Assembly: GCA_900557045.1 (NCBI GenBank)
Contig: USQY01000039.1
Location: forward strand, 1-17,257
Length of the DNA: 17,257 nt
Origin: an uncultured Clostridium sp.
GTDB lineage: Bacteria > Bacillota > Clostridia > TANB77 > CAG-508
Direction of reading: 5' to 3'
Under the pieces are notes generated by a model that saw only the letters and a list, made by a program, of their open reading frames with translations, did no database searches and was not told where the DNA came from. The position numbers and the translations under genes were made by a program. Within the stretch, counting starts at the first letter, position 1, and every line of letters starts with the position of its first letter. Shown here piece by piece: positions 6,884-14,511 of this stretch.

Positions 6884-9334
6884 ATGAACTCAAATTTACT
6901 AAAACTAGAATTCGACAAAATATTACAAATACTCTCAACATACTGTAAAACTTATCTAGGCAAAAGCATAATGCTAAATCTTTTACCTTCTAAAGAACTA
7001 AAAGAAGTACAAACTCTACAAAAACAAACTTCTGAAGCATATACACTTTTAACAAAATATGGCAATATTCCTATAGATGAAATTGAAAACATAACTCCAT
7101 ATATAAAAAGCTTAGAAAGCTTTATTCCTCTTACTCCAAAAGGATTGTTAGATATTGCCAAAATTTTTAAAATATCTAATGATTTAAAGGAATACTTTGA
7201 TTGTTCAAATGAAAATGATTCAGAAACATCAGAATTTAAATATGATATATTACGATCTGAATTTGAAAAATTATATTCAAATATAGCTATATATCAAAAC
7301 ATTACTAAAGCAATCTTAGATGAAAATACTATTTCAGATGATGCTTCAAAAACTTTGAATTCTTTGCGAAGAAATAGACGTAGACTAGAGAGTAGTATAA
7401 AAGAAAAGTTAAACTCTTTCATACATTCTTCTAGTTATTCAAAATATATTATGGAACCAATTATTACTATTCGTAATGATAGATATGTTATTCCTGTAAA
7501 AATTGAATATAAAGAAAATGTAACCGGTTTAATACATGATATATCTGCAAGTGGCTCTACTGTATATATTGAACCAACTTCAATATTTGATTTAAATAAT
7601 CAAATTAATAACATAAAACTTGAAGAAAATATAGAAATAGAAAAAATATTAGATAATTTATCAAAACAACTTTATCCAATTGTAAATAATATTAAACAAA
7701 CAATTAATTCAATTGGAAATATTGATTTTATATTTGCAAAAGCTAAATATTCTCAAGTAATGGATTGTATTGAACCTATTATAAATACAGACAAATTTAT
7801 AGATTTAAAACAAGCTCGTCATCCATTAATTGATACTAAAACTGTTGTACCTATAGATATTAATTTAGGGGAAAATTTTACATCTTTGATAATAACTGGA
7901 CCTAATACAGGTGGTAAAACTGTTACTTTGAAAACTGTTGGTTTATTATGTGTAATGGCATGTTCTGGTCTTCACATACCAGCTAAGGAAAATAGTAGTA
8001 TTTATGTATTTGATAATGTTTTTGCTGATATTGGTGATGAACAAAGTATTCAAGAATCTTTAAGCACTTTTTCTTCACATATTGTAAATATAGTTTCAAT
8101 TTTAAAGGAATCCACACAAAACAGTTTGGTTTTAATAGATGAATTAGGTTCTGGTACAGATCCCGTAGAAGGTGCTAATTTAGCAATAAGCATTTTGGAA
8201 AGTTTTCATTCCAAAGGCTCTTTAACGCTTACAACCACACATTATTCAGAAATTAAAAATTATGCCTTAATAACTACAGGTTTTGAAAATGCTAGTTCTG
8301 AATTTGATATTGAAAACCTTCGTCCTACTTATAAAATTTTAATCGGTGTTCCCGGAAAAAGTAATGCTTTTGCAATAAGTAGAAAACTAGAGTTACCTGA
8401 ATCTATATTAGAAAGGGCTGAAAGTCTACTTACTGAAGATAATATAAGTATCGAGGAATTAATAAAAAATATTTATGATGATAAATTATTAATTGAAAAA
8501 GAGAAAGAAAAAATCCTAAAGAACTCTAATCAAATTGAAATGTTAAGAAAACAACTTGAAACTAATGTTTCTGATGTTGAAGATAAGAAAAATGAAATTA
8601 TTAGTAAAGCTAAGAATGAAGCTAAAAGTATTTTAATTTCAGCTAAAGAAGATGCTAATGATATTATAAAAAAATTAAATGAATTATGTGAAAATGCTAA
8701 TAAAGATTCTTTGAAAGAGGCTAATTGGTTAAGAAATTCTCTAAATAAGAATTTAAAGGATACTTTAACTAATAACTCTGAAAATTTAAATACATCGAAA
8801 ATATCTAATAATATTGATAATATGCAAACTCGAAAATTATCAAAAGGGTTAGAAGTTTTAGTTAAACCTTTTAATATGATTGGCACTATTTTAACTCTAC
8901 CAAATAAATCTAATGAAGTCATTGTTCAATTTGGAAATACTAAAACTAATATTAAAGTTGAAAATTTAGAAATTCTAAATCTTAAAACTAATAACTCAAC
9001 AGCTTTTAATTCTACTAGTAGTACATCTGGCAGCTCTTATAACAAAAACAATTCCAAATCAAAATCTACTAGTACTTTAAAATCAACATCAATTTCATCT
9101 GAAATTAATGTTATTGGTTTAACTGTGGAAGATGCTATTTTTAAAATAGATAAATATTTAGATGATTGTTATATTGCTAATTTGCCTAGTGCTAGAATTG
9201 TTCATGGAAAAGGCACTGGCAGACTTCGTGATGGAATTCATGCATTTTTGCGAAAACATCCACACATTAAGAATTTTAGATTAGGAAGTTTCGGTGAAGG
9301 TGAAATGGGGGTTACTATAGTAGAATTTAAGTAA
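6884..9334 (+). CDS. mutS2: MutS2: ATPase with C-terminal Smr domain, 816 aa
   Basis: MutS-family ATPase without the mismatch-recognition domain. In B. subtilis it has been shown to act on collided ribosomes; in other species it is described as suppressing recombination. Seen here: a core/lever helical region at about residues 1-300, Walker A GPNTGGKT at 339-346, Walker B LVLIDELGSGTDP from about 415, the TTTTHYSEIK switch, a long Lys/Glu/Asn coiled coil at about 510-640, a KOW-like segment at about 660-700, a Ser/Thr/Asn-rich linker at about 703-738, and the Smr domain at 740-816 with HGKGTG at 774-779. The start of the Smr domain reads INVIG where many members have LDLRG, so the Asp and Arg of the proposed nuclease motif are absent. 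AAAGGAGGT lies 10 nt before ATG. Family length is normal. It is the only plus-strand gene and converges on the 9375 gene. Confidence 0.96.
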   Translation: MNSNLLKLEFDKILQILSTYCKTYLGKSIMLNLLPSKELKEVQTLQKQTSEAYTLLTKYGNIPIDEIENITPYIKSLESFIPLTPKGLLDIAKIFKISNDLKEYFDCSNENDSETSEFKYDILRSEFEKLYSNIAIYQNITKAILDENTISDDASKTLNSLRRNRRRLESSIKEKLNSFIHSSSYSKYIMEPIITIRNDRYVIPVKIEYKENVTGLIHDISASGSTVYIEPTSIFDLNNQINNIKLEENIEIEKILDNLSKQLYPIVNNIKQTINSIGNIDFIFAKAKYSQVMDCIEPIINTDKFIDLKQARHPLIDTKTVVPIDINLGENFTSLIITGPNTGGKTVTLKTVGLLCVMACSGLHIPAKENSSIYVFDNVFADIGDEQSIQESLSTFSSHIVNIVSILKESTQNSLVLIDELGSGTDPVEGANLAISILESFHSKGSLTLTTTHYSEIKNYALITTGFENASSEFDIENLRPTYKILIGVPGKSNAFAISRKLELPESILERAESLLTEDNISIEELIKNIYDDKLLIEKEKEKILKNSNQIEMLRKQLETNVSDVEDKKNEIISKAKNEAKSILISAKEDANDIIKKLNELCENANKDSLKEANWLRNSLNKNLKDTLTNNSENLNTSKISNNIDNMQTRKLSKGLEVLVKPFNMIGTILTLPNKSNEVIVQFGNTKTNIKVENLEILNLKTNNSTAFNSTSSTSGSSYNKNNSKSKSTSTLKSTSISSEINVIGLTVEDAIFKIDKYLDDCYIANLPSARIVHGKGTGRLRDGIHAFLRKHPHIKNFRLGSFGEGEMGVTIVEFK

Positions 9335-9343
9335 TAATTACTT

Positions 9344-9370
9344 AAAGGGCTGGTAATTACCAGCCCCTTT
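9344..9370. terminator. Hairpin between convergent mutS2 and the coiled-coil gene
   Basis: AAAGGG plus CTGGTAA pairs with TTACCAG plus CCCTTT, with a single bulged C. It sits 10 nt after the mutS2 stop and 5 nt after the stop of the minus-strand gene. It is GC-rich for this genome. Neither side has a good U-run, so it is probably a shared but weak terminator. Confidence 0.6.
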
Positions 9371-9374
9371 GAGA

Positions 9375-10388
9375 TTATACTATAATATTTACTTTTTTCC
9401 CTATAATCTTTTCAAAAATAGATGATATTTTTTCATCACTTTTTGGAAAATATATCTCTATTTTGTTATTGGAATTAAATTCTTTAATTTTTTCTTCATA
9501 CGCTACAATCATATTAGCTACTTTTTTTGCTTCACCTATTGTTATTTGTTCTGGCAGTTCCTGGTATATCTCAAACATTTTTGCTTTCAGTATTTCTTTT
9601 TCTTTTTCAGCAATTTCAAGAATTATAAAACTATCATCTTTTGGTTTAAAACCTATTGCTATCTTTATAGTAGTCAATTGTTGAATTTGGTTATTTGTTT
9701 TTTCTATATCTTTTCGTGAATCAATTATCAACTTGTCTAATCTAGAAATTTCCAATTTTTTAATTCTAACAGTGTCTATTAGTGAAATAGCCATTTTCGA
9801 AAGTTCTTTTAGTTCTTTTTCCATTTTTTCTACTTTGGTAAAAATTTTCTCCAAATCTCTTTGGTTTTGTTTGCTTTCATCATTAATTTTCACTTTAGAA
9901 TTTTCTAAATCTCTTAATTTTTCAAGTTTCTTATCCCTTTCTTCAGTAAGTATAGTCAAATCATCCATTTTTATAGAATTAGTTGTTACTTCTGAATTTG
10001 CTTTATTTTGGATATTGCTAACATTAAATTTTGAAACATCTTTACTTTCTTCTTTATGAACATTAACAGTACTACACATATTTTCAACAGCTTTTACATC
10101 TAGTACACATATTTCATTATTAGCTGAATTTGTAACCGATAAATTAATATTTGATACTTGCTTTTTTCTAGCACGCTTATCTGCTGCCCGTTTTTTCTTT
10201 TCTTCTCTTTTTTTCAAAAGCTTAATTTTTTTCTTTGCTTCCTCTGGAGCATTTTTATACAACAACATTAATCGATTTAAAAATGCTTCTTCATCGCATC
10301 CAAAATGTTGTAAAAAATTTGATAATGACCATTGTTTACATATTTGGTCTTCCATAAACCCTGAATTAAGCATATTTAAGTCTTTCAT
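9375..10388 (-). CDS. Coiled-coil protein of unknown function, 337 aa
   Basis: I do not recognise this family. Residues 21-41 (SLSNFLQHFG then CDEEAFLNRL) look like a short helix-turn-helix or similar helical unit. Residues 53-77 are a strongly basic Lys/Arg run, a polar Asn/Ser-rich spacer follows to about 143, and a long coiled coil covers about 144-240. A compact C-terminal part (about 245-337) ends in beta-prone segments (IEIYFPKS, KKVNIIV). There is no signal peptide or membrane segment, so it is probably cytoplasmic and may bind nucleic acid. ATG at 10388 is chosen because GGAGGT lies 5 nt upstream and ATGA overlaps the stop of the HTH gene by 4 nt; an alternative in-frame start at 10406 has no such site. 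The overlap implies coupled synthesis with the HTH protein. Confidence 0.8.
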   Translation of the reverse strand: MKDLNMLNSGFMEDQICKQWSLSNFLQHFGCDEEAFLNRLMLLYKNAPEEAKKKIKLLKKREEKKKRAADKRARKKQVSNINLSVTNSANNEICVLDVKAVENMCSTVNVHKEESKDVSKFNVSNIQNKANSEVTTNSIKMDDLTILTEERDKKLEKLRDLENSKVKINDESKQNQRDLEKIFTKVEKMEKELKELSKMAISLIDTVRIKKLEISRLDKLIIDSRKDIEKTNNQIQQLTTIKIAIGFKPKDDSFIILEIAEKEKEILKAKMFEIYQELPEQITIGEAKKVANMIVAYEEKIKEFNSNNKIEIYFPKSDEKISSIFEKIIGKKVNIIV

Positions 10389-10744
10389 AATGTACCTCCG
10401 AGACACTTCTTGATGTTTTCTTTTATGATTTCAATTTCTTTTTCTACCTCAGAAAAAAGTCGATTATATTCCTCTTGATAATTCGCCTCTTTCCTCTTGA
10501 GAATATTTTCTTTCACTGGATGCTCGCTGTACGGACGAGGCAAATATTTCTCTCTAAATTCTGTCACCTCCATATTCAGCTCATTTGCCAAATATGGTAC
10601 TACACTCGAATAAATTGTTCTTCTGTCAATTCCAAATCTCTTGGCAATTTCTTTTATAGAAACTTCTGGTTCTTTTTTTCTTATTTCCAAGAAATGTTTA
10701 GAACACTCTAAAGTTTCATCTTTCAGATTTTTCAACCCTGCCAT
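10385..10744 (-). CDS. Small helix-turn-helix protein, 119 aa
   Basis: The N-terminal half contains a clear helix-turn-helix at about residues 28-50 (VSIKEIAKRFGIDRRTIYSSV), of the kind found in small transcription regulators and recombinase/transposase DNA-binding domains. The C-terminal half (about 75-114) is a charged, probably coiled helix. There is no catalytic motif. ATG at 10744 follows AAAGGAAAG closely. The stop overlaps the downstream coiled-coil gene (ATGA). The promoter carries a 13-bp palindrome across its -10 box, which is what an autorepressor operator would look like, so I infer self-regulation. The family is unknown to me. It could be a regulator for the coiled-coil partner or a remnant of a mobile or plasmid-type module. 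Confidence 0.82.
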   Translation of the reverse strand: MAGLKNLKDETLECSKHFLEIRKKEPEVSIKEIAKRFGIDRRTIYSSVVPYLANELNMEVTEFREKYLPRPYSEHPVKENILKRKEANYQEEYNRLFSEVEKEIEIIKENIKKCLGGTL

Positions 10745-10790
10745 TTTCTTTCCTTTCTTTTCATTGGTTGTTTTTGCGTATGATAAAAAT

Positions 10791-10801
10791 TAACCTCCTT
10801 T
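10791..10801 (-). promoter_or_regulatory. Strong Shine-Dalgarno-like site without a normal start codon
   Basis: The minus strand reads AAAGGAGGTTA here, a better ribosome binding site than the one before the HTH gene 50 nt further on. No ATG, GTG or TTG follows at usable spacing. The next codons in one frame are ATT TTT ATC ATA CGC and so on, stopping at TGA after nine codons. It may be a standby ribosome site, an unusual-start leader peptide, or the remains of a lost gene. Confidence 0.5.
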
Positions 10802-10812
10802 ACAAATATTAT

Positions 10813-10825
10813 GTATACAGTATAC
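10813..10825. promoter_or_regulatory. 13-bp palindromic putative operator
   Basis: GTATAC-A-GTATAC is symmetric about its central base and covers the -10 box and the base next to it in the HTH-operon promoter. Binding here would block RNA polymerase. The HTH protein is the obvious candidate ligand, by inference. Confidence 0.55.
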
Positions 10826-10847
10826 CATTTTTTGCATTTTATGTCAA
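10819..10847 (-). promoter_or_regulatory. Strong sigma-A promoter of the HTH/coiled-coil operon
   Basis: On the minus strand, TTGACA (10842-10847) and TATACT (10819-10824) are 17 bp apart. The -35 is perfect and the -10 has one mismatch. The predicted start is near 10812, giving a leader of about 68 nt that contains the orphan Shine-Dalgarno site. Confidence 0.82.
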
Positions 10848-10902
10848 TTGTTTTTTGCTTTTTATTTTATTGAATTTAATTGCAAAATTTTCATTGCTAA
10901 TG

Positions 10903-10928
10903 CAACAACTTTTTTCTAAAAAGTGTTG
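10903..10928. terminator. Possible asnB terminator hairpin
   Basis: CAAC and ACTTTTT pair with AAAAAGT and GTTG, with one bulged A and a 3-nt loop. It lies about 65 nt beyond the asnB stop. No clear U-run follows on the minus strand, so the terminator role is uncertain. The rest of 10848-10992 is AT-rich and shows nothing else I can support. Confidence 0.35.
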
Positions 10929-10992
10929 TCATATTCTCGTTTCATATTTTTGATTTTATTTATTTTACAATTCACTTTTTAATTTTCTTACT

Positions 10993-12846
10993 TTATTCCT
11001 TTATAATCTTAGTTCCATCAACAAAATAAACCTTATACCAAACTAAGAAAATATAAATATTATATAATTTTCTACCATGGTTTTCCACACCTGCATAATG
11101 ATCATCAAGCATTTTGTTAATTTTATCTTTATCAAAGAACTCACTTACCCAATCTTGCATAAATAATTCTTTAACTTTATTAAAATATTTTTCCTCTTTT
11201 ATCCACATAAAGAAAGGAACTGGAAATCCAAGTTTTCTTCTTTTAGCCCATTCTTCTGGGATTACTTCAGCTGCAACATCTCTGAAAACTTTTTTTGTTT
11301 CTCCATCTTTTATTAAATATTTACTAGGAATTTTTCTCGCAACATTCCATACTTCTTTATCTAAAAATGGAACTCTTAATTCAACAGAATTAGCCATACT
11401 CATTTTATCTGCTTTTAAAAGCATATCTTTAGCAAGCCAAAAATGCATATTTATATACATCATTTGAGTAATCTCATCTTCATTTTTTACATCTTCATAA
11501 TATGGTTTTATAATATCTGCATATTTTACTCCATTTTCTTTTAATTCATCACATAAAATATCTTTTGTTTCATCATCATCCATAATAAAGGCATTTCCAA
11601 TAAATCTTTCAGATAAAGGTCTATCATATTGACATATAATTCTTTTACCTTTGAATTTCTTTTTAGTTCTAGCTTTTTTTGCTAGTGCTTTTCTAAAAGC
11701 CAAAGGTAATTTGCAATATGCTTTAATCCATTTGCTAACATTAAGTTCATTATATCCACCATACATTTCATCTGCACCTTCACCTGAAAGTACAACCTTT
11801 ACCTTTTCTCTTGCTAATTTTGATAAAAAGTAAAGTGGAACTGTTGATAAATTGGCATGTGGTTCATCTGTATGATATTGTACAAGTGGTAATGCATTAA
11901 AGAAATCATCACCTGTTAGTACTCTGTTATAATTATTTGTATTAAATATTTTTGATAAATCTTTTGCAAAATTTGATTCATCAAAACCTGTTTTATCAAA
12001 CCCTACAGTAAATGTTTTATCTGGTTTTGCCATACTTACAATATATGAAGAATCAACACCACCTGATAAATATGAACCTACTTCAACATCACTTATTTGA
12101 TGACATTTTACTGAATCTTCCAATGATTCTTTTACTTGTTTTTTATAGTTTTCATATGTATCATCTTGTTTTAAATATTCCGCTTTGAAATATTGTTTTA
12201 TTTCTATTTTTCCGTCTTTGTATTTAATGTAATTTCCTGGTTTTAGTCTAAATGTATTTTTAAAAAATGTTTCATCTAATACTGAATATTGGAATGTTAA
12301 ATAAGGTTTTAAAGCCTTTTTATTTACTTCTTTTACGAAATTTGGATGGTCTAAGAAACTTTTTATTTCTGAACCAAACATAAATGTTTTTTCATCTTTA
12401 TAATAATAGAATGGTTTAATTCCAAAATAGTCTCTAACACCAATCATTTCATTATTTTTTATATCATAAATTATGAAAGCAAACATCCCTCTTAATTTAT
12501 TAAATAGTTCTTCTTTATATTCTTCATAACCATGGACTAAAACCTCTGTATCAGAATTTGTTTTGAATTCATGACCTTTAGTTTCTAATTCTTTTTTTAT
12601 TTCTTGATAATTATAAATTTCCCCATTGAAAACTACAACTATTGATTTATCTTCATTAAACATTGGTTGTGTTCCACTTGCTAAATCTATTATTGATAAT
12701 CTTCTATGACCTAATGCTATATTATCATCTATGTAATATCCTTCTTGGTCTGGACCTCTATGTATTATTCTATCTGCCATTAATTTTATTTTTTTTTGTT
12801 TTTCGTCTTTATTTAATTTATCTATAAACCCTACAAAACCACACAT
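10993..12846 (-). CDS. asnB: Asparagine synthetase B, glutamine-hydrolysing, 617 aa
   Basis: Makes asparagine from aspartate, glutamine and ATP in the cytoplasm. Cys2 of MCGFVGFID is the N-terminal glutamine amidotransferase nucleophile once Met is removed. Further GATase motifs are IHRGPDQEG, LGHRRLSIIDL, FNGEIYNY and SDTEVLV. The synthetase domain has the ATP-pyrophosphatase loop SGGVDS at 261-266, then LSGEGADEMYGGY and the conserved MLLKADKMSMANSVELRVPFLD block. Length and order fit full-length bacterial AsnB, with no missing catalytic residues. ATG at 12846 is fixed by the Cys2 requirement and by AAAGGAAG 8 nt upstream. It appears monocistronic: 146 nt separate its stop from the HTH operon promoter, and 179 nt of AT-rich DNA separate it from the kinase upstream. 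It could instead modify a peptide or sugar, as some AsnB paralogues do, but the context does not suggest this. Confidence 0.96.
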   Translation of the reverse strand: MCGFVGFIDKLNKDEKQKKIKLMADRIIHRGPDQEGYYIDDNIALGHRRLSIIDLASGTQPMFNEDKSIVVVFNGEIYNYQEIKKELETKGHEFKTNSDTEVLVHGYEEYKEELFNKLRGMFAFIIYDIKNNEMIGVRDYFGIKPFYYYKDEKTFMFGSEIKSFLDHPNFVKEVNKKALKPYLTFQYSVLDETFFKNTFRLKPGNYIKYKDGKIEIKQYFKAEYLKQDDTYENYKKQVKESLEDSVKCHQISDVEVGSYLSGGVDSSYIVSMAKPDKTFTVGFDKTGFDESNFAKDLSKIFNTNNYNRVLTGDDFFNALPLVQYHTDEPHANLSTVPLYFLSKLAREKVKVVLSGEGADEMYGGYNELNVSKWIKAYCKLPLAFRKALAKKARTKKKFKGKRIICQYDRPLSERFIGNAFIMDDDETKDILCDELKENGVKYADIIKPYYEDVKNEDEITQMMYINMHFWLAKDMLLKADKMSMANSVELRVPFLDKEVWNVARKIPSKYLIKDGETKKVFRDVAAEVIPEEWAKRRKLGFPVPFFMWIKEEKYFNKVKELFMQDWVSEFFDKDKINKMLDDHYAGVENHGRKLYNIYIFLVWYKVYFVDGTKIIKE

Positions 12847-12928
12847 GATTTTTTCTTCCTTTCGTTTTTTATTATTGATTGCCTTTTATTTATTATTTAT
12901 TTTTTATTACTATCTAAAATTTATTTCT

Positions 12929-12943
12929 AAACTATTATAGTTT
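12929..12943. promoter_or_regulatory. Palindrome in the asnB upstream region
   Basis: AAACTAT-T-ATAGTTT is perfectly symmetric and contains a minus-strand TATAAT, about 85-90 nt before the asnB ATG. It may be an operator over the asnB -10 box. No good -35 is visible 16-18 bp upstream, so this is tentative. Confidence 0.35.
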
Positions 12944-12965
12944 ATACTATTACTGTATTTTTATT

Positions 12966-13025
12966 TAAAATTTAAATTTAAGTTCTAATTTTTAAGTTTT
13001 AAGCTTTAAGCTTTCAGTTTTAACT
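12966..13025. repeat. Degenerate short repeats rich in TTTAAG/CTTTAAG
   Basis: After the kinase stop, the sequence repeats units such as TTTTTAAG, TTTTAAG, CTTTAAG, CTTTCAG and TTTTAAC at a 7-8 bp spacing. It looks like a decayed microsatellite. No coding role is visible. Confidence 0.45.
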
Positions 13026-13601
13026 TTAAATTCCTAAAATAGTATTTAATTCTTTTTCAGTTAAAGACAATTCTTTACTATTTTCAATATTATATACTTT
13101 TATATTTGGGAATTTTTCTTGTATTTCACTTGCCATTTTTAAATACTGGTGTTGTTGCTTTATGCTATTTTCTGCGCTAAACTTGGCATAAGCAGGTTCA
13201 ACCTTTCCCTCTCTTTTTAATCTTGTTTCATATAAACTTTCATCTTCTAAATACAAAGTTATATAATATATATCAAAATCTAATTTACTAAATTTTTCTA
13301 CTAAATCATTATACACTTCTGTAAAAGAATAATCTTTTTTTCCTAATCTACAGTAATTTTCTTCTGAAAAGAAAGTTCTATCAAAAAGCAAATTAATACT
13401 TAAATTTTCCATTTTTTCTATATATTCTAATAAGTCGTAATACATTTTTGTACTCTTTTCTAAACCTGTTATTGTAGAATCACTTACACCACTTAATCTA
13501 TATAAATTTGTATGTTTTAATGTATTTCTTATATAATCTGTTATTGTTGTTTTTCCTGCACCTTGTGCACCTTCTACTACTATTATTTTTGAATTTGCCA
13601 T
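13026..13601 (-). CDS. P-loop nucleoside/nucleotide kinase-like protein, 191 aa
   Basis: Small phosphotransferase resembling thymidylate and deoxynucleoside kinases. Walker A GAQGAGKT lies at residues 11-18 after the IIVVE strand. FDRTFFSEENY at 73-83 contains a DR pair like the substrate/metal-binding motif of these kinases. YETRLKREGK at 124-133 has the arginines expected of a LID region. Substrate specificity cannot be read from the sequence: it could phosphorylate a nucleoside, a nucleotide or another small molecule. It is shorter than typical Tmk by some 15-20 residues. ATG at 13601 follows AGAGGT by 7 nt; an in-frame ATG at 13631 would add ten charged residues without a comparable site. 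It is a single-gene unit between the HD gene terminator and asnB. Confidence 0.8.
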   Translation of the reverse strand: MANSKIIVVEGAQGAGKTTITDYIRNTLKHTNLYRLSGVSDSTITGLEKSTKMYYDLLEYIEKMENLSINLLFDRTFFSEENYCRLGKKDYSFTEVYNDLVEKFSKLDFDIYYITLYLEDESLYETRLKREGKVEPAYAKFSAENSIKQQHQYLKMASEIQEKFPNIKVYNIENSKELSLTEKELNTILGI

Positions 13602-13698
13602 TCTTATTACCTCTTTCTTTTTTGATGTCAATTTACGAAATATAAAAAAATTTTATTTGAATTCATTTTCACATTTCATATCCTATATGTTTATGTGA

Positions 13699-13704
13699 AT
13701 TATA
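13699..13704 (-). promoter_or_regulatory. Possible -10 element for the kinase gene
   Basis: TATAAT lies on the minus strand about 100 nt upstream of the kinase ATG. The matching -35 would be ATTCCA inside the terminator hairpin, a weak match, so confidence is low. Confidence 0.3.
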
Positions 13705-13713
13705 TCATATATA

Positions 13714-13747
13714 AAAAAAAATGGAATATAATTATTCCATTTTTTTT
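13714..13747. terminator. Intrinsic terminator after the HD-domain gene
   Basis: TGGAATA and TATTCCA form a perfect stem with a 4-nt loop, flanked by eight or nine A on one side and eight T on the other. It can work on both strands. On the minus strand it ends the helD-HD transcription unit about 60 nt past the HD stop. Confidence 0.85.
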
Positions 13748-13809
13748 ACAATCTTATTAAAGTTACTCTTGTATTGTATAATAAACTAAAATTCACGATT
13801 AAATTATAA

Positions 13810-14457
13810 CTAATTTGCCTTATTTAATTTATCATATATTTCATTTGATTTTTTAAAAAACTCTTCTTCATTATCAATTAATTTCTGTAGTTTTTTCAAA
13901 TACTCATTATATTTATTATCATCTACATAATACATATTTATTGCATATCCATTTTTTCCAAACTTTTCTATTGCATGTTCTAAATTTCTATTCAATATTT
14001 GTTGTTTAGTATATTCTGGATGATGCTCTTTCTCATAAGATATACATCTTTCGAAATATTTATTAATATCCAAGCATTTATCTGCAGAAGCTAAAATTCT
14101 TCCATATATGCTTCTTGGGACTTTTCCCTTTGATGACCTATGATCTTCTATAGCTTGTTTTATTATTTCTTTCTCATCTTTACTAAAAAACTTATCCAAA
14201 TTTTTATCTTGCATCATTATGTTTGCAGAAATAATTTCGTGATTTTTTCTATCTATATGGTCACCTATATCATGAAACGTTACAGCTGTATATAAAATAT
14301 TGTAATTTAATCCAGGATATAATTCAGAAATCTCTGTTGCACGTTTTACAACCATTTCTATATGCTCAGCTCCATGAGCTTTGCCATTTAATTTATATAC
14401 TGGTATAATTTTATCTTTAATATATTTTACTAATTCTTTATTAACATATTTTTCCAT
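13810..14457 (-). CDS. HD-domain metal-dependent phosphohydrolase, 215 aa
   Basis: Cytoplasmic HD-superfamily enzyme, probably a hydrolase of nucleotides or other phosphate esters; the substrate is not evident. The metal-binding pattern is visible: His at 28 or 32 (AHGAEHIEMVV), the His-Asp doublet at 62-63 (TFHDIGDH), His73, His106 (EDHRSS) and Asp126 (SADKCLD). The second half is helical, charged and ends in a Lys/Glu-rich helix. ATG at 14457 has AGGAATAGG about 7 nt upstream and gives a normal HD start; an upstream in-frame ATG at 14496 would add 13 residues with no clear site. It begins 54 nt after the helD stop with no terminator between, so the two are probably co-transcribed. There is no second catalytic domain (no RelA, GGDEF or Cas3 parts). 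Confidence 0.85.
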   Translation of the reverse strand: MEKYVNKELVKYIKDKIIPVYKLNGKAHGAEHIEMVVKRATEISELYPGLNYNILYTAVTFHDIGDHIDRKNHEIISANIMMQDKNLDKFFSKDEKEIIKQAIEDHRSSKGKVPRSIYGRILASADKCLDINKYFERCISYEKEHHPEYTKQQILNRNLEHAIEKFGKNGYAINMYYVDDNKYNEYLKKLQKLIDNEEEFFKKSNEIYDKLNKAN

Positions 14458-14511
14458 ATTAAAACCTATTCCTTTCTTTGTTATCTTAGAATGCACACAC
14501 TTAGTTCGAAA

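Noticed and set aside
8530..8922. Minus-strand open frame of 130 codons inside mutS2
   Set aside because: It is a shadow of the Lys/Glu-rich coiled-coil part of MutS2, with no start signals.
13604..13631. TTGACA with TAATAA 16 bp downstream, just before the kinase ATG
   Set aside because: Transcription from it would begin inside the gene, past the start codon; the boxes overlap the ribosome binding site region.
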